Origin: Rhizobium vallis
Lineage (GTDB): Bacteria; Pseudomonadota; Alphaproteobacteria; Rhizobiales; Rhizobiaceae
Direction: 5' to 3'
Assembly: GCF_003985155.1 (NCBI RefSeq)
Contig: NZ_ML133693.1
Location: forward strand, 124,001-188,000
DNA length: 64,000 nt
Shown here: positions 18,576-31,626 of the stretch, piece after piece
How the letters are laid out: each line of letters begins with the position of its first letter
Position numbering within the stretch: position 1 is the stretch's first letter
The notes under the pieces: model-generated
What the model was told of the DNA's origin: nothing
Database searches by the model: none
What the model saw: the letters and a program-made list of their open reading frames with translations, nothing else
Made by a program: the position numbers and the translations under genes

Positions 18576-21500
18576 ATGCGGAGAATTCGCGTTAGTAACC
18601 GTGAGTACCTGAGTACATTTGGTGGAGCGTTAAGTATCTGTCGTGCACCCTCAGCCTGGAGCGCAGTGCTGGGAACCGCGACGGTTGTATCTTCCACGAG
18701 TACCGATGGTTCCCTAAGCTTTGCCAATAACGGCGGCTTCGCCAATCGCGACGGGGCCGCCGTCCCGTCCTCCTTCACAGGTTCCTTTACCGGCAATATC
18801 ATGCAGCCCGCCGCGCTGTTCTCATCGAGCGGCGTGGAGACTGCCTCGATACCACCGGCGGCGACATCAGCGCCTGCAGGCGACGGCGGCGCGCAGGACC
18901 CGTCCACCAAGACGGCGTCGGTCGCGACGGTGTTGCAGACGACGACCACATCATCCGAGCGCACCGTGCTCGGTCCGGACCCGTATCAGGAGGCTGCGAC
19001 ACTGCCTGCCGCTCCCGTGCTGACGGGTGTTACCAGCAGTGCCGGCACGGCAAGCCCTGCCACGCCGCCGACAGACCCTGCCGCCGGTGCCGGCACGACG
19101 TCATTGAGCCTTCAGACCTCGATGGCCTCCATCTTGCTGCAGCCGAGCCAGGACGGCTCCACTGGTTCGACCGCGACGCCTGCGGCGCTTGCAGCACCGG
19201 TGACGGCGCTTGCCCCTGCGGCCGCGGCCGCGGTGACGCCCAACAAGATCGCGCTCGAGAACATGAAGCAGGGCAACCCCATCAGCGAATGGGGCCTGGT
19301 GGGCGATGGCAAGGGCACCATCCAGGGCTTTGCCACCGACATCAGCACGAATATCGGCCAGACGGTCGATTTCAAGATCGCCACGGATTCCACCCATTAC
19401 CGCATCGATATCTATCGCATGGGCTATTACGGCGGGGCGGGCGCGCGCAAGGTCGACTCGATCGAGAAATCGCTGACCACGGCGCAGGTCCAGCCGCATC
19501 CGATCGTCGACATGTCGCTCGGCCTCATCGATTGCGGCAACTGGTCGGTTTCCGCGAGCTGGCAGATCCCCGCCGATGCCGTTTCCGGCGTCTATTTCGC
19601 CAAGCTGGTGCGCGAGGACGGCACTGAGGACGCCAGCATCATCCCCTTCGTCGTGCGCGACGATGCCTCGCACAGCAATATCGTCTTCCAGACGTCTGAT
19701 ACTACATGGCAGGCCTATAACGCCTGGGGCGGCGCCAGCCTCTACTATGGCGAAGTGCCCGTCGATCCGGCCGCCATGATCGGCTACTTGCCGCCGAACT
19801 GCAGCTGCGGCCTGCAGGCGATCGGCCGCGCCTCCGCGATCAGCTATAACAGGCCGATCATCACCAGTACGAGCCCGGTCGGCGGCTCGCATGATTATAT
19901 CTTCGGAGCCGAATCCTCCGCCATCTCGTGGCTGGAACAGAACGGCTACGACGTTTCCTATATTTCAGGCGTCGATGCGGCGCGCAGCGGCAGCCTGCTG
20001 CTCAACCATGATGCCTATCTCTCCGTCGGACATGACGAATACTGGTCTGCAGAGCAGCGCACCAATGTCGAGGCCGCCCGCGATGCCGGCGTAAACCTCG
20101 CCTTCTGGAGCGGCAACGAATGCTACTGGAAGGTCCGCTGGCAGAGCAGCATCGACGGCAGCGGCCAGGCCTATCGCACCATGGTCTGCTACAAGGAGAC
20201 CTGGGGCACGAGCACCGATCCGAGCAACGTCGGCACCGGCACCTGGCGCGATCCGCGTTATGCCGATCCGGGGCAGGAGCCGGAGAATGCGCTGACGGGC
20301 ACGATGTTCCAGGTGGACGCCTACCGCCAGGATACGATCTCCATCCCCTACGACTATTCGAACCTGCGCTTCTGGCGCAATACCGATGTCTCCCAGCTGA
20401 ATGAAGGCCAGACCTACAATCTGGTGCAGAACCTGCTCGGCTATGAGTGGGATTCCGATGTCGAGAACGGCTTCCGGCCGGATGGTCTCATCAACCTGTC
20501 GCTCTCGTCGGTCTCGGTCGATACCTATCTGCGCGATTACGGCACGACGGTCGGTTCTGCAGTCGCCACCCACAGTCTCACCATGTACCGGGCGGAAAGT
20601 GGCGCGCTCGTCTTCGGCGCCGGCACCGTCTTCTGGTCCTGGGGCCTGAGCGACAACCACCAGGGCGCCGCCACGTCAACCGATCGCAATGTGCAGCAGG
20701 CGATGGTCAACATGTTCGCGGACATGGGCATCCAGCCGACCACGCTCGATGCCAGCCTGATCCTCGCGACCAAATCGACCGACATACTGAAGCCGACATC
20801 GTCGATCTCGTCGCCCATCATTGGAGCAAGCTTCCTCGAAGGCCAGCACGTGACGATCACGGGCACGGCGCAGGATTTCGGCGGCGGCATCATTGCCGGC
20901 GTTGAAGTCTCCACCGATGGCGGCCAGCACTGGTTCAAGGCGTCAGGCCGCGAGAGCTGGAGCTATAACTGGGTCGTCCAGGCCAGCGGCACCTACACGA
21001 TCATGTCGCGCGCCGTCGACGACAGCGTCAATCTGGAGACGCCATCGGCCGGCAAGCAGGTCAGCGTCACCCTGCCGGCAACGACGGGCCTGTGGACGCT
21101 CGCGGAAAAGCCGGCAACCGAGGTGGCGATCGATCGCGATTCGGTCGAGCTCGGTCTGCGCTTCCAGACGACGACCGCAGGTTCCGTGCAGGGCATCCGT
21201 TTCTACAAGGGCTTCTACAACATCGGCGACCATGTCGTCAGCCTCTGGAAGGCCGACGGAACGTTGCTGGCGACTGGTGTGTCCGTCGATGAATCGCTCT
21301 CCGGCTGGCAGACGGTGATGTTCTCCAGCCCGGTCCAGATTGCGGCCGGCACGACCTACGTGGCTTCCTATCACAGCAGCGGTTACTACTCGGTGACGAG
21401 CAATTATTTCACCGGCGGCACCTATGCCAGCGGCGCGGTGAAGGCCGTCGGTGGTGGCGGCGTCTTCGCCTACGGGAGCACTGCCGGCACGTTCCCCGGC

Positions 21501-23912
21501 CAAAGCCCCGGCACCGGCACCAATTACTGGGTCGACGTGGTCTTCGATGCCGGCCCCAACAGCGCGCCGGTCGCGACCGACGATACGGGGCTGACCATCT
21601 CCGGCAACGACACCGTCGTCATCTCGATCGCCTCGCTTGTCGGAAACGATACCGATCCCAATGGCGACGCGCTGACGATTTCGGCCGTCGGCAATGCCGT
21701 CAACGGCACGGTGACGCTCAACAAGCAGAACGGCACCGTTACCTTCACGCCGACCAACAATTATTCGGGGCCGGCAAGCTTCACCTATACGCTATCGGAC
21801 GGGCGCGGCGGCACGGATCAGGGCAGCGTCAGCCTCACCGTAAACCCAGGCCCTGCCGGAGAAACGCTGTTTACATCAAGCGAAGGCCCGACGGGCGCAA
21901 GCTTCAACGACGGCCAGTCGATGGAACTCGGCATGAAGTTCGTCGCTTCGACCAAGGGCCTGATTACCGGCATCCGCTACTACAAGGCATCAGGCGATAC
22001 CGGCCCCCATACCGGCTCCCTGTGGACGGTCGACGGAACGCTGGTTGCGACCGTGACCTTTGCCGACAGCGGATCGGTGAACGGCTGGCAGACCGCAACA
22101 TTCGCAAACGCAGTGCATATCGCGGCCGGCACGACCTATGTCGCCTCCTACAGCACGACAGGCTCCTATGTGGCGACGGCGAATTATTTCACGTCAGCCC
22201 ATACCAATGGCTCGCTGACGGCGCTCGCCGGCAGCAATGGCGTCTACACGGTCGGGAGCTCGGCATTCCCGACCGCAAGCTACCAGTCGTCGAATTATTG
22301 GGTGGATGTCGTCTACAACCAATCGACGGGCAATACGGTGCCGGTCGCCGCCAATGACAATGGCTATACGACCTATTCCAACACGGCGCTGTCGATCGCC
22401 GCAGCCAGCCTGTTGGCAAACGATACTGATGCCGATGGAGATCCGCTCAGCATCACCGGCGTCAATGGTGCGGTCAACGGAACGGTGACCTTCAACAGCC
22501 AGACCAAATCCGTCACTTTCACCCCAGCGGCGGGTTATACGGGTGCGGCAAGCTTCTCCTATTCGATCGCGGATGGGGCTGGCGGAACGGCGTCGGCCAC
22601 GGTCAGCCTCACGGTCAATTCGCAGTCGGGCGGTGGCACGACATCGAGCCTGTTTACCGGCGCAGATACGTCAGGGGTTGCCGCCGCCAATGACGCCAGC
22701 TCGGTCGAACTCGGCGTCAAGTTCATCGCTTCCGCCAACGGCCAGATCACCGGGCTTACCTATTACAGGAGCGCTGGGGATACCGGCACGCATATCGGCT
22801 CGCTCTGGACCGCCAGCGGCCAGCTTCTGACCCAGGCGACCTTCATCAACGAAACGGCAAGCGGCTGGCAGACGGTTTCCTTCACGCAGCCGATCAATAT
22901 CACCGCCGGCACCACCTATGTGGCGAGCTACCATTCCAACGGTTTCTATTCGGCAACGGCGAACTACTTCACGACGGACCATACGAGCGGCGCGCTGACG
23001 GCGCCGGCAAGCTCGGTCAGCGGCGGCAACGGCATTTATGCCTATGGCAGCGGCAGTCTGTTCCCGAATTCCTCCTACAACGCCACCAACTACTGGGTTG
23101 ATGTGCTCTACAAGCAGGGCGCACAGAATGCGGTTCCGGTCGCCGCCAATGACAGCGGCTTCTCGACCAACACGGGCACGCCGGTCACCATCCAGGCCTC
23201 GGCGCTGCTTGCAAACGACAGCGACGCCGACGGCGATGCGCTTGCGATTACCGGCGTCAGCAACGCGGTCAACGGCTCGGTCGCCTGGAATGCCCAGGCC
23301 CAGACCGTGACCTTCACGCCGACGGCAGGTTATTCCGGCTCGGCGAGCTTCAGCTACGCGATCTCGGACGGCAAGGGCGGCACGGCCTCGGCTCAGGTGG
23401 CGCTCACCGTCAACAACGCGGCGGCAGGTCCGGAGCAGAACCTCTTTGGGGCAAACGCGACGCCCTCTGTCGTCACCGTCAACGACAACCAGCCGGTCAA
23501 TCTCGGCATGAAATTCCAGGCCGATACCGCCGGCTGGATCAGCGCCATCCGCTTCTACAAGGGTACAGACAATACCGGCCCGCACAGCGGCTATCTGTGG
23601 ACAGCTTCGGGCACTCTGCTCGGCAGCGTCACCTTCAACAACGAGACGGCGAGCGGCTGGCAGACCGCGCAGCTCACCCAGCAGATCGCGATCCAGGCGG
23701 ATACGACCTACGTCGTGTCCTACTCGACCAACGGCAATTATTCGGCGACCGGCAATTACTTTGCCAGCGACGTGACGAACGGGGACCTGAAGGTGCCCGG
23801 CGGCAGTAACGGCGTCTATGCCTATGGATCGGGCGGGCTGTTCCCGACCGCCAGCTACAACAGCACGAACTACTATGTGGACGTGGGATTCAAACCGCAG
23901 CTCGCGGCGTAA
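18576..23912 (+). CDS. Giant secreted protein 2: N,N-dimethylformamidase-like head with DUF4082 and cadherin-like modules
   Basis: A 1778-aa paralogue of giant 1. An Ala/Thr/Pro-rich N-terminus (1-223) precedes a dimethylformamidase-like head (about 224-730) with GHDEYWS and His 486/Glu 488 as the candidate metal pair, then [15 protein letters not shown]. An Ig-like domain is at about 735-835. Four DUF4082 domains (about 836-990, 1094-1250, 1355-1513, 1618-1777) alternate with three tandem-95 cadherin-like domains ([20 protein letters not shown] style). The C-terminus [10 protein letters not shown] matches that of giant 1. There is no Sec signal and no RTX repeats. I start at 18576 because AAGGGG lies 9 nt upstream; the ATG at 18555 has no site. 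It heads the run giant 2, GTPase 2, small protein, exporter, adaptor. Confidence 0.8.
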   Translation: MRRIRVSNREYLSTFGGALSICRAPSAWSAVLGTATVVSSTSTDGSLSFANNGGFANRDGAAVPSSFTGSFTGNIMQPAALFSSSGVETASIPPAATSAPAGDGGAQDPSTKTASVATVLQTTTTSSERTVLGPDPYQEAATLPAAPVLTGVTSSAGTASPATPPTDPAAGAGTTSLSLQTSMASILLQPSQDGSTGSTATPAALAAPVTALAPAAAAAVTPNKIALENMKQGNPISEWGLVGDGKGTIQGFATDISTNIGQTVDFKIATDSTHYRIDIYRMGYYGGAGARKVDSIEKSLTTAQVQPHPIVDMSLGLIDCGNWSVSASWQIPADAVSGVYFAKLVREDGTEDASIIPFVVRDDASHSNIVFQTSDTTWQAYNAWGGASLYYGEVPVDPAAMIGYLPPNCSCGLQAIGRASAISYNRPIITSTSPVGGSHDYIFGAESSAISWLEQNGYDVSYISGVDAARSGSLLLNHDAYLSVGHDEYWSAEQRTNVEAARDAGVNLAFWSGNECYWKVRWQSSIDGSGQAYRTMVCYKETWGTSTDPSNVGTGTWRDPRYADPGQEPENALTGTMFQVDAYRQDTISIPYDYSNLRFWRNTDVSQLNEGQTYNLVQNLLGYEWDSDVENGFRPDGLINLSLSSVSVDTYLRDYGTTVGSAVATHSLTMYRAESGALVFGAGTVFWSWGLSDNHQGAATSTDRNVQQAMVNMFADMGIQPTTLDASLILATKSTDILKPTSSISSPIIGASFLEGQHVTITGTAQDFGGGIIAGVEVSTDGGQHWFKASGRESWSYNWVVQASGTYTIMSRAVDDSVNLETPSAGKQVSVTLPATTGLWTLAEKPATEVAIDRDSVELGLRFQTTTAGSVQGIRFYKGFYNIGDHVVSLWKADGTLLATGVSVDESLSGWQTVMFSSPVQIAAGTTYVASYHSSGYYSVTSNYFTGGTYASGAVKAVGGGGVFAYGSTAGTFPGQSPGTGTNYWVDVVFDAGPNSAPVATDDTGLTISGNDTVVISIASLVGNDTDPNGDALTISAVGNAVNGTVTLNKQNGTVTFTPTNNYSGPASFTYTLSDGRGGTDQGSVSLTVNPGPAGETLFTSSEGPTGASFNDGQSMELGMKFVASTKGLITGIRYYKASGDTGPHTGSLWTVDGTLVATVTFADSGSVNGWQTATFANAVHIAAGTTYVASYSTTGSYVATANYFTSAHTNGSLTALAGSNGVYTVGSSAFPTASYQSSNYWVDVVYNQSTGNTVPVAANDNGYTTYSNTALSIAAASLLANDTDADGDPLSITGVNGAVNGTVTFNSQTKSVTFTPAAGYTGAASFSYSIADGAGGTASATVSLTVNSQSGGGTTSSLFTGADTSGVAAANDASSVELGVKFIASANGQITGLTYYRSAGDTGTHIGSLWTASGQLLTQATFINETASGWQTVSFTQPINITAGTTYVASYHSNGFYSATANYFTTDHTSGALTAPASSVSGGNGIYAYGSGSLFPNSSYNATNYWVDVLYKQGAQNAVPVAANDSGFSTNTGTPVTIQASALLANDSDADGDALAITGVSNAVNGSVAWNAQAQTVTFTPTAGYSGSASFSYAISDGKGGTASAQVALTVNNAAAGPEQNLFGANATPSVVTVNDNQPVNLGMKFQADTAGWISAIRFYKGTDNTGPHSGYLWTASGTLLGSVTFNNETASGWQTAQLTQQIAIQADTTYVVSYSTNGNYSATGNYFASDVTNGDLKVPGGSNGVYAYGSGGLFPTASYNSTNYYVDVGFKPQLAA

Positions 23913-23960
23913 CGCCCGCGGGGATGTAAGCCAAGCATCGAGTAAAGAGTGAGAGTATCG

Positions 23961-25193
23961 ATGATGCGTACAGATATCAGATTGCCGGTTACGGTTCTCG
24001 CCGGGTTCCTCGGCGCTGGGAAGACGACTGTCCTCAATCATGTGCTGAGTAATCGTGAGGGTCGCCGGGTCGCTGTCATCGTCAACGATATGAGCGAGGT
24101 CAACATCGATGCGGATCTCCTGCGCGAAGGGGGGGCAGACCTCCTGCGCACGGACGAGACGCTGGTGGAACTCACCAACGGATGCATCTGTTGTACGCTC
24201 CGCGAAGATCTGCTGAGCGAAGTCCGCCGGCTCTCCGCCGCCGGCCGTTTCGACTATCTGCTGATCGAGGGCACCGGCATTGCCGAACCGCTGCCTGTTG
24301 CAGCCACCTTCTCCTTCCGCGACGAGAGCGGAGCGGCCCTTTGCGACGTGGCAAGGCTCGACACGATGGTCTGCGTTGTCGATGCCGTCAATCTTCTCGC
24401 CGATTACCAGAGCGCCGAGTTCCTTGCCGATCGCGGCGAAAGGCGCGACGGGGACGATGAGCGCAAGCTCGTCGAACTGCTGGTCGAGCAGATCGAATTT
24501 GCCGATGTCGTCATCGTCAACAAGGCAGGCGATGTGCCCTGCGCTGATCTTGCCGAGGTTCGCCGGGTCATCGCCGCGCTCAATCCGGATGCCCAGGTCA
24601 TCGAAGCGGTCTTCGGCCAGGTGCCGCTTTCCGCGATCATGGATACAGGCCTCTTCAGCGAGGCGAAGGCTGCCCGCCATCCGCTCTGGCACAAGGAGCT
24701 CTTCGGCTGGGGTAACCATGTGCCGGAGACAGAGGAATACGGCATTTCAAGCTTTGTCTATCGCAGCCGCCGGCCGTTCGAGCCGCTGAGGCTCAAGGAT
24801 TTCCTCGACAGGAAATGGGCGGGCCTCATCCGCGCAAAAGGCCATTTCTGGCTGGCGACGAGGCCTGATGAGATCGGCCTCCTGTCGATCGCCGGCACCC
24901 AATGCCGCATCGAAACCAGGGGATATTGGTGGGCCTCCGTGCCACAGGTGCAATGGCCGCGCTTTCCGCAATTCCGCCAGCTCATCGAGAGGCATTGGGA
25001 TGATGTCTGGGGCGACCGCCGCCAGGAGCTCGTCTTCATCGGTTCGGGCTTCGACAAGGCGGCGATCTGGGCGGCGCTCGACGACTGCCTGACCGGGGAG
25101 GAAACGGGCTTCGATCCGCAGACCGCCGTCGGCCTTCGCGATCCGTTTCCGGCGTGGCGGCACGATACGCACGCATCGCACCGAAAAGTGTGA
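23961..25193 (+). CDS. G3E-family GTPase, CobW/ZigA-like putative metallochaperone (copy 2)
   Basis: A 410-aa paralogue of the GTPase at 16507, with the P-loop GFLGAGKT (15-22), metal motif GCICC (74-78), IEGTGIAEP, and NKAG in place of NKxD at the guanine-binding position. The CobW C-terminal domain contains [18 protein letters not shown] and [10 protein letters not shown]. It is presumed to be a cytoplasmic GTP-dependent metal insertase. GAGAG lies 5 nt before the ATG at 23961. It follows giant 2 by 48 bp, the same pairing as copy 1, so the giant-plus-GTPase unit was duplicated as a whole or both have been kept together by selection. Confidence 0.88.
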   Translation: MMRTDIRLPVTVLAGFLGAGKTTVLNHVLSNREGRRVAVIVNDMSEVNIDADLLREGGADLLRTDETLVELTNGCICCTLREDLLSEVRRLSAAGRFDYLLIEGTGIAEPLPVAATFSFRDESGAALCDVARLDTMVCVVDAVNLLADYQSAEFLADRGERRDGDDERKLVELLVEQIEFADVVIVNKAGDVPCADLAEVRRVIAALNPDAQVIEAVFGQVPLSAIMDTGLFSEAKAARHPLWHKELFGWGNHVPETEEYGISSFVYRSRRPFEPLRLKDFLDRKWAGLIRAKGHFWLATRPDEIGLLSIAGTQCRIETRGYWWASVPQVQWPRFPQFRQLIERHWDDVWGDRRQELVFIGSGFDKAAIWAALDDCLTGEETGFDPQTAVGLRDPFPAWRHDTHASHRKV

Positions 25194-25205
25194 AGCGGTT
25201 TTCGG
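25181..25205. repeat. Rhizobiales-type intergenic palindrome across the GTPase 2 stop codon
   Basis: CCGAAAA (25181-25187) and TTTTCGG (25199-25205) enclose GTGTGAAGCGG. From memory this sequence type (CCGAAAA...TTTTCGG around GTGTGAA) recurs in intergenic regions of Rhizobium and relatives. Here it covers the last codons and stop of the GTPase gene, and the T-run would also suit a weak terminator. Confidence 0.5.
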
Positions 25206-25267
25206 GCAATCCGATGCGTCGACGCAAAGATGAACAGATTTTTTGACCATCAAACAGGAGAGAGAAC

Positions 25268-25573
25268 ATGAGCAGCGAACTTTATGCAGATGGTATCGGT
25301 GAAATCACCATCACGGGAACGATCGTGCGCATCGACCTGATGTCGCTCTCGGCCACCGACCGCGACGCCAACAACAATCCGAAGCCGGTCTTCCGCCAGC
25401 GCATCATCATGCCGGTCGATGCCTTCGCCAACGCGGTCGATCTCATGCAGAAGGCGCTCGGCGGGCTGGTCGAAGCGGGTGCGGTTCGCCGGATCGGCGA
25501 CATGTCGGCTGCGGCAGCCGCCGATATACAGGGGGAGGCCGGCGCGTCGAACGCCTCGCCGAACTTCAACTGA
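25268..25573 (+). CDS. Small conserved-looking protein next to the type I exporter
   Basis: A 101-aa soluble protein with a strong ribosome binding site (AGGAG 7 nt upstream). The N-terminal 75 residues look like a small alpha/beta domain (GEITITGTIVRIDLMSLSAT, then RQRIIMPVDAFANAVDLMQK), followed by an Ala-rich tail. The strand-then-helix pattern faintly recalls DUF3467/SecB-like proteins, but this is a weak impression. It lies 74 bp after GTPase 2 and 96 bp before the exporter. A chaperone or accessory role in secretion of the giant proteins is possible but unproven. Confidence 0.6.
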   Translation: MSSELYADGIGEITITGTIVRIDLMSLSATDRDANNNPKPVFRQRIIMPVDAFANAVDLMQKALGGLVEAGAVRRIGDMSAAAAADIQGEAGASNASPNFN

Positions 25574-25669
25574 CAAACAGGGTGTGGAGCGCTGCGCGTC
25601 CATTCGGACGCGCGGAGGATGCTTCGACTTTTGAACAAAGCCTCGGTTTCGTAGCATTTCGGGTGGGCC

Positions 25670-27810
<2,141 letters not shown>

Positions 27811-27814
<4 letters not shown>

Positions 27815-29250
27815 ACGCGCATATCAGAAAATCCGACGAAAACATGCCGGTCCCCACAGGCAAAGGGCCTGCGGGCAATGGGCCGGGTAAGGGCAGGGAA
27901 CTTGTAGCCCGCCCGCCGCTGCCGCCTGCTATCGCGGAATTCCAGTCCGATGCGGTGGAGCTCGAGGAACGCGCGCCGCCGCGCGTTGCCCGCATGACGC
28001 TCTATTGCGTGACGGCGCTGATTGCTGCCGCCATCACCTGGGCCTCCGTCTCGTCGATCGACGAGGTGGTGATTGCGCCCGGCAAGCTCGTCACCACCCA
28101 GCCGACCATCGTCGTCCAGCCGTTGGAAACCTCGATCATCCGCACGATCGACGTGAAGGCCGGCGAGGTGGTGCATGCCGGCCAGACGCTTGCAACACTC
28201 GACGCCACCTTCAGCCAGGCCGATGTCGACCAGCAGCACGCGAAATTCACCGCGCTCGATGCCCAGGTGAAGCGCATCGAAGCGGAGCTTGCCGGCGACG
28301 ACTACGCTGTCATGGCCGGCAAAACGCCTGACGAGATGCTGCAGGTGCAGCTCTTCGGCCAGCGGCGGGCCTTCTACACGGCGCAGCTGCAGAATTTCGA
28401 ACAGCAGATCGCCGGCCAGTCGGCAGCGCTTGCCGCCAGCAAGAACCAGGAGGCCGTGCTCGTCGACCGGCGCGACACGCTTTCGCAGATCGAAGGCGCG
28501 CGCGAGCGGCTCTTTAACACGCAGAGCGGCTCGCTGATCACCATGCTCGGCTCGCGCGACGCCCGTCTCGACGTCGAATCCGACCTGACCGCCGTGCGCG
28601 GTAAGGCCGACGAGGCGGCGCATGCCTATGCCAAGCTCAGAGCCGACCGCCAGGCCTTCATCGAGGATTTCCGCCGCGCCGCGATGGAGCAGCTGGTGGA
28701 ACTGCGCGGCCAGCGCGACATGGCCGATGAAGAGCTGAAGAAGATGGAGCTGCGCCGCAACATGGTGTCGCTGACGGCACCTGCCGATGCCGTCGTGCTG
28801 GATCTCGCCCAGCGCTCCATCGGCTCCGTCGTGCGCGAGGCCGAACCGATCGTCACCCTGGTGCCGATCAACGTGCCGCTCGAAGCCGAAGTGTCGATCA
28901 ACACCCGCGACATCGGCCGCATCGCCGTGGGCAAGGAGGCCCGCATCAAGCTCGACGCCTATCCCTTCCAGAAATACGGCACGGCCTCCGGCGAGGTGCG
29001 CACCATCAGCCAGGACACGTTCCAGACCGGCCAGCAGGAACAGACCGCCACCCCGAGCCAGCCGGCCGCCCCCTTCTTCAAGGCCCGCATCCTGCTCGCC
29101 GATACCAGGCTGAATGCGTCGGATGTGCCCGTGCGGCTGCTTCCCGGGATGACCGTTTCCACGGAAATCAAGGTCGGCAACCGCACGGTGATCTCCTATT
29201 TCCTGTATCCCCTGCTGCGTGGCCTCGATAACGCAATACGCGAGCCGTAA
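27811..29250 (+). CDS. HlyD-family membrane fusion protein of type I secretion
   Basis: A 479-aa adaptor. A Pro-rich cytoplasmic N-terminus precedes one transmembrane helix (about 62-82), then a lipoyl-like half (VVQPLETSIIRTIDVKAGEV), a long periplasmic coiled coil (about 130-310), the second lipoyl half (VSLTAPADAVVLDLA) and a C-terminal beta-barrel region. It would bridge the ABC exporter to a TolC-type channel, which is not encoded in the window. The start overlaps the exporter stop (ATGA). This is the last gene of the locus; an opposing gene begins 79 bp on. Confidence 0.92.
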
Positions 29251-29329
29251 GGGCGGCGGATCAGTTCGCCCCGAGCGAGATGTGGCGGCGGGCCAACGCG
29301 GAGTGACCGCGGGCGCGCCGCCAGGAGCC

Positions 29330-30775
29330 TCAGAAGGGATAGTGTTGGGTGGAGTCCTCGACGGTTATCCAGCGCAGATCGGTGAATTCGGCAATGGCCG
29401 CCTTGCCTCCGAAGCGGCCGTAGCCGCTGCCCTTGACGCCGCCGAACGGCATTTGTGCTTCGTCATTCAAGGTCGGGCCGTTGATGTGGCAAATGCCGGA
29501 CTGGATGCGCCCGGCGATGGCAAGCGCCCGCTGTACGTCGCGGCTGAAAACGGCAGACGACAGGCCGTATTCCGTATCGTTGGCAACGCGCACCGCCTCG
29601 TCCTCGTTCGCGACACGGATAATCGGCTTTACCGGACCGAAGGATTCTTCCGAATAGACGCGCATGTCAGGCGAGACGAAATCGAGCAGTGTGGCTTCGA
29701 CCACGGTGCCGTTACGCTTGCCGCCGGCCACCAGCTTGGCGCCCTTGGCCTGCGCATCAGTGATCAGCTCTTCCATTTTCTTGGCTGCGTCCAGGCTGAT
29801 CAGCGAGCCGAGGACAACATGGCCGCGCGGATCGCCGGCGGGCAGTACGGCTGCACGCGCCGCAAGCTTGGCGACGAAAGTATCCGCAATCGCCTGATGC
29901 ACGATGATGCGCTCTGTCGACATGCAGATCTGGCCCTGATTCATGAAGGCGCCGAAGATCGCCGCGTTGACCGCGCCGTCGATATCCGCATCCTCCAGCA
30001 CGACCAACGGCGCCTTGCCGCCGAGTTCCAGAAGAGCGGGCTTCAGATGCTTGCCGCTGAGTTCGGCGATGATCTTGCCGACCTTCGTCGAGCCGGTGAA
30101 ATTGACGCGGCGAACGGCGGGATGGGCAATCAGTGCCTCGACGATACCAGGTGCGTCTTCCGGCGCATTGGTGATGACGTTGATGACGCCGGCCGGCAGG
30201 CCCGCCTCGGTTAGCGCAGTCGCAATCAGTCGCTGCGTACCCGGGCATTGCTCAGAAGCCTTGAGGATCACGGTATTGCCGCAGGCGATCGGCATGGCAA
30301 TGGCGCGTGTCGCGAGGATCACGGGCGCATTCCAGGGCGCGATAGCAAGGCAAACGCCAGCCGCCTGACGTACGCCCATGGCCAGTGTGCCGGGCTTGTC
30401 GGACGGGATGATCTCGCCACCGATCTGCGTCGTCATGGCGGCAGCTTCGCGCAGAATATTGGCCGCGAGCATGACGTTGAAGCCAGCCCAGGGCGCTGTC
30501 GCTCCCGTCTCTTCCATCATCAGTTTCGTAAACTCGCCGACCTTGGCATCCATGATATCGGCGGCCTTGGCCAAGATCGTGCGCCGCTGGCCCGGGCCGG
30601 TGCTCGACCAGGCGGAAAAGGCATTGGAGGCAGCCTCGATCGCGGCGGCGACATCTTCAGCCCCTGCCGCCGGCGCCGTGCTTGCCAGCTCTCCCGTGAA
30701 AGGATCGAGGCGGTCATAGGTGCGGCCGCTGGCCGCCGGCTTGTCGACGCCGTTGATGAGAAGGGAAATGTTCAT
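29330..30775 (-). CDS. Aldehyde dehydrogenase, vanillin/benzaldehyde dehydrogenase-like (copy 1)
   Basis: A 481-aa NAD(P)-dependent aldehyde dehydrogenase with catalytic Cys 284 in NQGQICMSTERI, general base Glu 250 in LLELGGKAP, and Asn 149 in APWNAP. The MSTER sequence after the Cys is common in salicylaldehyde, benzaldehyde and vanillin dehydrogenases. It likely oxidises an aromatic aldehyde such as vanillin or 4-hydroxybenzaldehyde, which the hydratase-lyase at 41435 would release. AGGAGA lies 6 nt before the ATG. It is the last gene of the minus-strand transporter operon, 27 bp after the SDR. Confidence 0.85.
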   Translation of the reverse strand: MNISLLINGVDKPAASGRTYDRLDPFTGELASTAPAAGAEDVAAAIEAASNAFSAWSSTGPGQRRTILAKAADIMDAKVGEFTKLMMEETGATAPWAGFNVMLAANILREAAAMTTQIGGEIIPSDKPGTLAMGVRQAAGVCLAIAPWNAPVILATRAIAMPIACGNTVILKASEQCPGTQRLIATALTEAGLPAGVINVITNAPEDAPGIVEALIAHPAVRRVNFTGSTKVGKIIAELSGKHLKPALLELGGKAPLVVLEDADIDGAVNAAIFGAFMNQGQICMSTERIIVHQAIADTFVAKLAARAAVLPAGDPRGHVVLGSLISLDAAKKMEELITDAQAKGAKLVAGGKRNGTVVEATLLDFVSPDMRVYSEESFGPVKPIIRVANEDEAVRVANDTEYGLSSAVFSRDVQRALAIAGRIQSGICHINGPTLNDEAQMPFGGVKGSGYGRFGGKAAIAEFTDLRWITVEDSTQHYPF

Positions 30776-30802
30776 CTCTTGTCTCCTGATGAGGGTAGTT
30801 TT

Positions 30803-31588
30803 TCAGAAACCGAACACGTCGGCATTGATGGAAGCTTCCAGCCCGCCGTCGACCGGAAGGTTGGCACCGTTGATCCAACGCGCACCGTCCGAGCACAGAA
30901 ACAGGATGGCGGGCGCGATATCGGCGGACGTGCCGGCCCGTCCGACACGCGTGATATCGCTGTCGACACGGGCATCGCCGAGCACGGCGCGGAACTGTTT
31001 CAGGATCGGCGTCTCCACCGGACCAGGGCTGACGGCATTGACGCGAATGCCGCGATCCTTGAAGAGAGGCTGCCGCGCGGCGCGCATCGTCCAAAGCAGC
31101 AGCAGTTCCTTGGAGAGGGGATAGCCCTCCTCATTCTTCAGTCCGTGTTCGTTGGCAAGAGCTGCGACATCCGGAAAGCCCTCGATGCCGGTCAACGTCT
31201 TTGCCCGCTCCAGATTGGCGCGCCAGCCATAGCCGGCAATCGAGGCAACATTGACGATCGCTCCACCTTCGCGCAGGCGGGGTGCGACGGCTTCCGAAAG
31301 GGCGCGCAGGCCGTAGAAATTGACAGCCAGCGTCGCCGCGACGCCGGTATTTCCGGAAAGCCCGGCGACATTGGCGAGAGCGTCGATGCGATTGGGCAAC
31401 TGCCTGGCGATTTCCTCGACGCCGGCGGCGGTCGAAATATCCCCCTTGATGAAGGAGTTGATGCCCGATGACGGCTCGCGGACATCGACGCCGATGACGT
31501 CGGCTCCCATTTGCCCCGCAAGCTCGGCCGCACGCGCGCCGATACCCGAGGCGACGCCGGTAATGAGGATGGTCTTGCCGAAAAGCAT
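30803..31588 (-). CDS. calA: SDR dehydrogenase, coniferyl alcohol dehydrogenase-like
   Basis: A 261-aa classical short-chain dehydrogenase with cofactor motif TGVASGIG (residues 10-17), catalytic Ser in NVASIAGYG, YPLSK (YxxxK) and NAVSPGPVETPIL. An extra segment before the catalytic Tyr and the overall pattern match the CalA/3-alpha-hydroxysteroid dehydrogenase-like branch, which oxidises coniferyl alcohol to coniferyl aldehyde with NAD+. A coniferyl aldehyde dehydrogenase homologue at 43437 and feruloyl-CoA genes nearby support this. AAAGGTGA precedes the ATG. It sits between the transporter permease and an aldehyde dehydrogenase in the same operon. The symbol is by similarity. Confidence 0.75.
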   Translation of the reverse strand: MLFGKTILITGVASGIGARAAELAGQMGADVIGVDVREPSSGINSFIKGDISTAAGVEEIARQLPNRIDALANVAGLSGNTGVAATLAVNFYGLRALSEAVAPRLREGGAIVNVASIAGYGWRANLERAKTLTGIEGFPDVAALANEHGLKNEEGYPLSKELLLLWTMRAARQPLFKDRGIRVNAVSPGPVETPILKQFRAVLGDARVDSDITRVGRAGTSADIAPAILFLCSDGARWINGANLPVDGGLEASINADVFGF

Positions 31589-31626
31589 GATTTCACCTTT
31601 CTTATGAAATGCAGCGAACGCTCGCG

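Noticed and set aside
10061-23912. RTX (GGxGxDxxx) calcium-binding repeats expected in type I substrates
   Set aside because: I looked through both giant proteins and found only VCBS, cadherin-like, CADG and DUF4082 modules; glycine-rich stretches do not form nonapeptide arrays.
22671-24719. A 682-codon open frame on the minus strand across giant 2 and GTPase 2
   Set aside because: It is antisense to two recognisable proteins, and its composition is that of a complementary GC-rich frame. No ribosome binding site or domain was seen.
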